DNA from: Rufibacter roseolus
Lineage (GTDB): Bacteria; Bacteroidota; Bacteroidia; Cytophagales; Hymenobacteraceae
DNA length: 64,000 bases
NCBI RefSeq assembly: GCF_017916365.1
Contig: NZ_JAFMSU010000001.1
Coordinates: 1-64,000 of the forward strand
Reading direction: 5' to 3'
Part shown: piece after piece, positions 63,763-64,000 of the stretch
Layout: each line of letters starts with the position of its first letter
Numbering within the stretch: the stretch's first letter is position 1
Translations under genes and position numbers: made by a program
Notes under the pieces: model-generated
Seen by the model: the letters and a program-made list of their open reading frames with translations, nothing else
Told to the model about the DNA's origin: nothing
Databases searched by the model: none

Positions 63763-64000
63763 ATGACTCCTTCCACTAAACACAGGATACTGGTCCTGCT
63801 CCTCGGTTTTCTTTCTGCGCCCTTCATAGGCCAGGCGCAGGAAGCGCCCAACTCAAAGCTGTACAAAGCAATTATGGCGCAGGACAGCCTCCTCTTCAAT
63901 GTGGGGTTCAACACCTGTAACATTGCCCAGTTTGAAAGCGTGGTCAGCAACAATTTTGAGTTCTACCATGACAAGGGTGGCATCACACCCTCTAAGGAGG
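63763..64000 (+). CDS. Exported DUF4440/NTF2-like protein (partial, cut by window end)
   Basis: The first 79 codons are present. A signal peptide (MTPSTKHRILVLLLGFLSAP, FIGQAQ) is followed by LYKAIMAQDSLLFNVGFNTC and QFESVVSNNFEFYHDKGGIT, the typical opening of DUF4440-type NTF2-fold domains in secreted Bacteroidota proteins. The C-terminus lies outside the window. Confidence 0.75.
   Translation, partial: MTPSTKHRILVLLLGFLSAPFIGQAQEAPNSKLYKAIMAQDSLLFNVGFNTCNIAQFESVVSNNFEFYHDKGGITPSKE

Noticed and set aside
1-64000. Insertion sequence, prophage or integrative element
   Set aside because: No transposase, integrase, phage structural or conjugation gene is visible; only small non-coding repeats.

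Overview
The window is a chromosomal stretch of about 52% G+C from a member of the Bacteroidota, most likely a pigmented Hymenobacteraceae (Rufibacter/Nibribacter/Pontibacter neighbourhood; inferred from gene content, not searched). The signs are TAnnTTTG -7 boxes paired with TTG -33 boxes instead of -35/-10 promoters, the ribosomal protein THX gene, DUF2480, a CusA-TolC fusion pump, a lycopene cyclase next to a CruF-like carotenoid gene, many OmpW/OMP_b-brl small barrels, and almost no recognisable Shine-Dalgarno sequences. No insertion sequence, prophage, integrase or CRISPR array was found; this looks like core chromosome.

Layout. 1-557: three equally built tandem promoters firing leftwards out of the window (rRNA-operon style). 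558-4190 (-): DUF2480, tsaB, S41 protease, rnpA and rpmH, the last too short for usual ORF cut-offs. 4586-8674: M61 peptidase, a beta-lactamase-fold lipoprotein and small hypothetical genes. 8784-11447 (-): PfkB kinase, tRNA-His, dihydroorotase. 11926-23151: DEAD-box helicase, upp with an overlapping acetyltransferase gene, Wzi/RemB-like barrel, MsbA-like ABC exporter, gmhA, YifB ATPase. 23526-27598: five tandem paralogous outer-membrane barrels. 27723-43122 (mostly -): M20 dipeptidase, plsY, a 1754-residue secreted protein, prmA, tpiA, crtY-cruF, YiiX-like hydrolase, uvrA. 43400-50058 (+): THX, then a metal-efflux locus (small exported protein, RND-TolC fusion, adaptor). 50434-55929: MFS exporter, SpoIIAA-like protein, cydAB, truncated haemoglobin. 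56260-64000: DUF202, YitT, ECF sigma factor with a small overlapping partner, GAF protein, H-NOX haem protein, nth, and small NTF2-like genes.

The genes combine into several themes: translation and ribosome maturation (rpmH, rnpA, THX, prmA, tsaB, tRNA-His), envelope and lipid work (plsY, MsbA-like, gmhA, barrels), carotenoid synthesis, metal efflux, and oxygen/nitric-oxide handling (cytochrome bd, group III truncated haemoglobin, H-NOX).

The most unusual signal is not a gene. At least 33 copies of a roughly 38-bp imperfect palindrome (called PAL here; outer arms GTTTT/AAAAC, inner arms GGCC/GGCC, centre TTTTC-GAAAA) sit in the gaps between genes, about one per 1.9 kb. Their arms vary but often co-vary, and one copy supplies the last codons of prmA. 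A second layer consists of composite units (R2 + R5 + PAL) with inverted ends, repeated three times.
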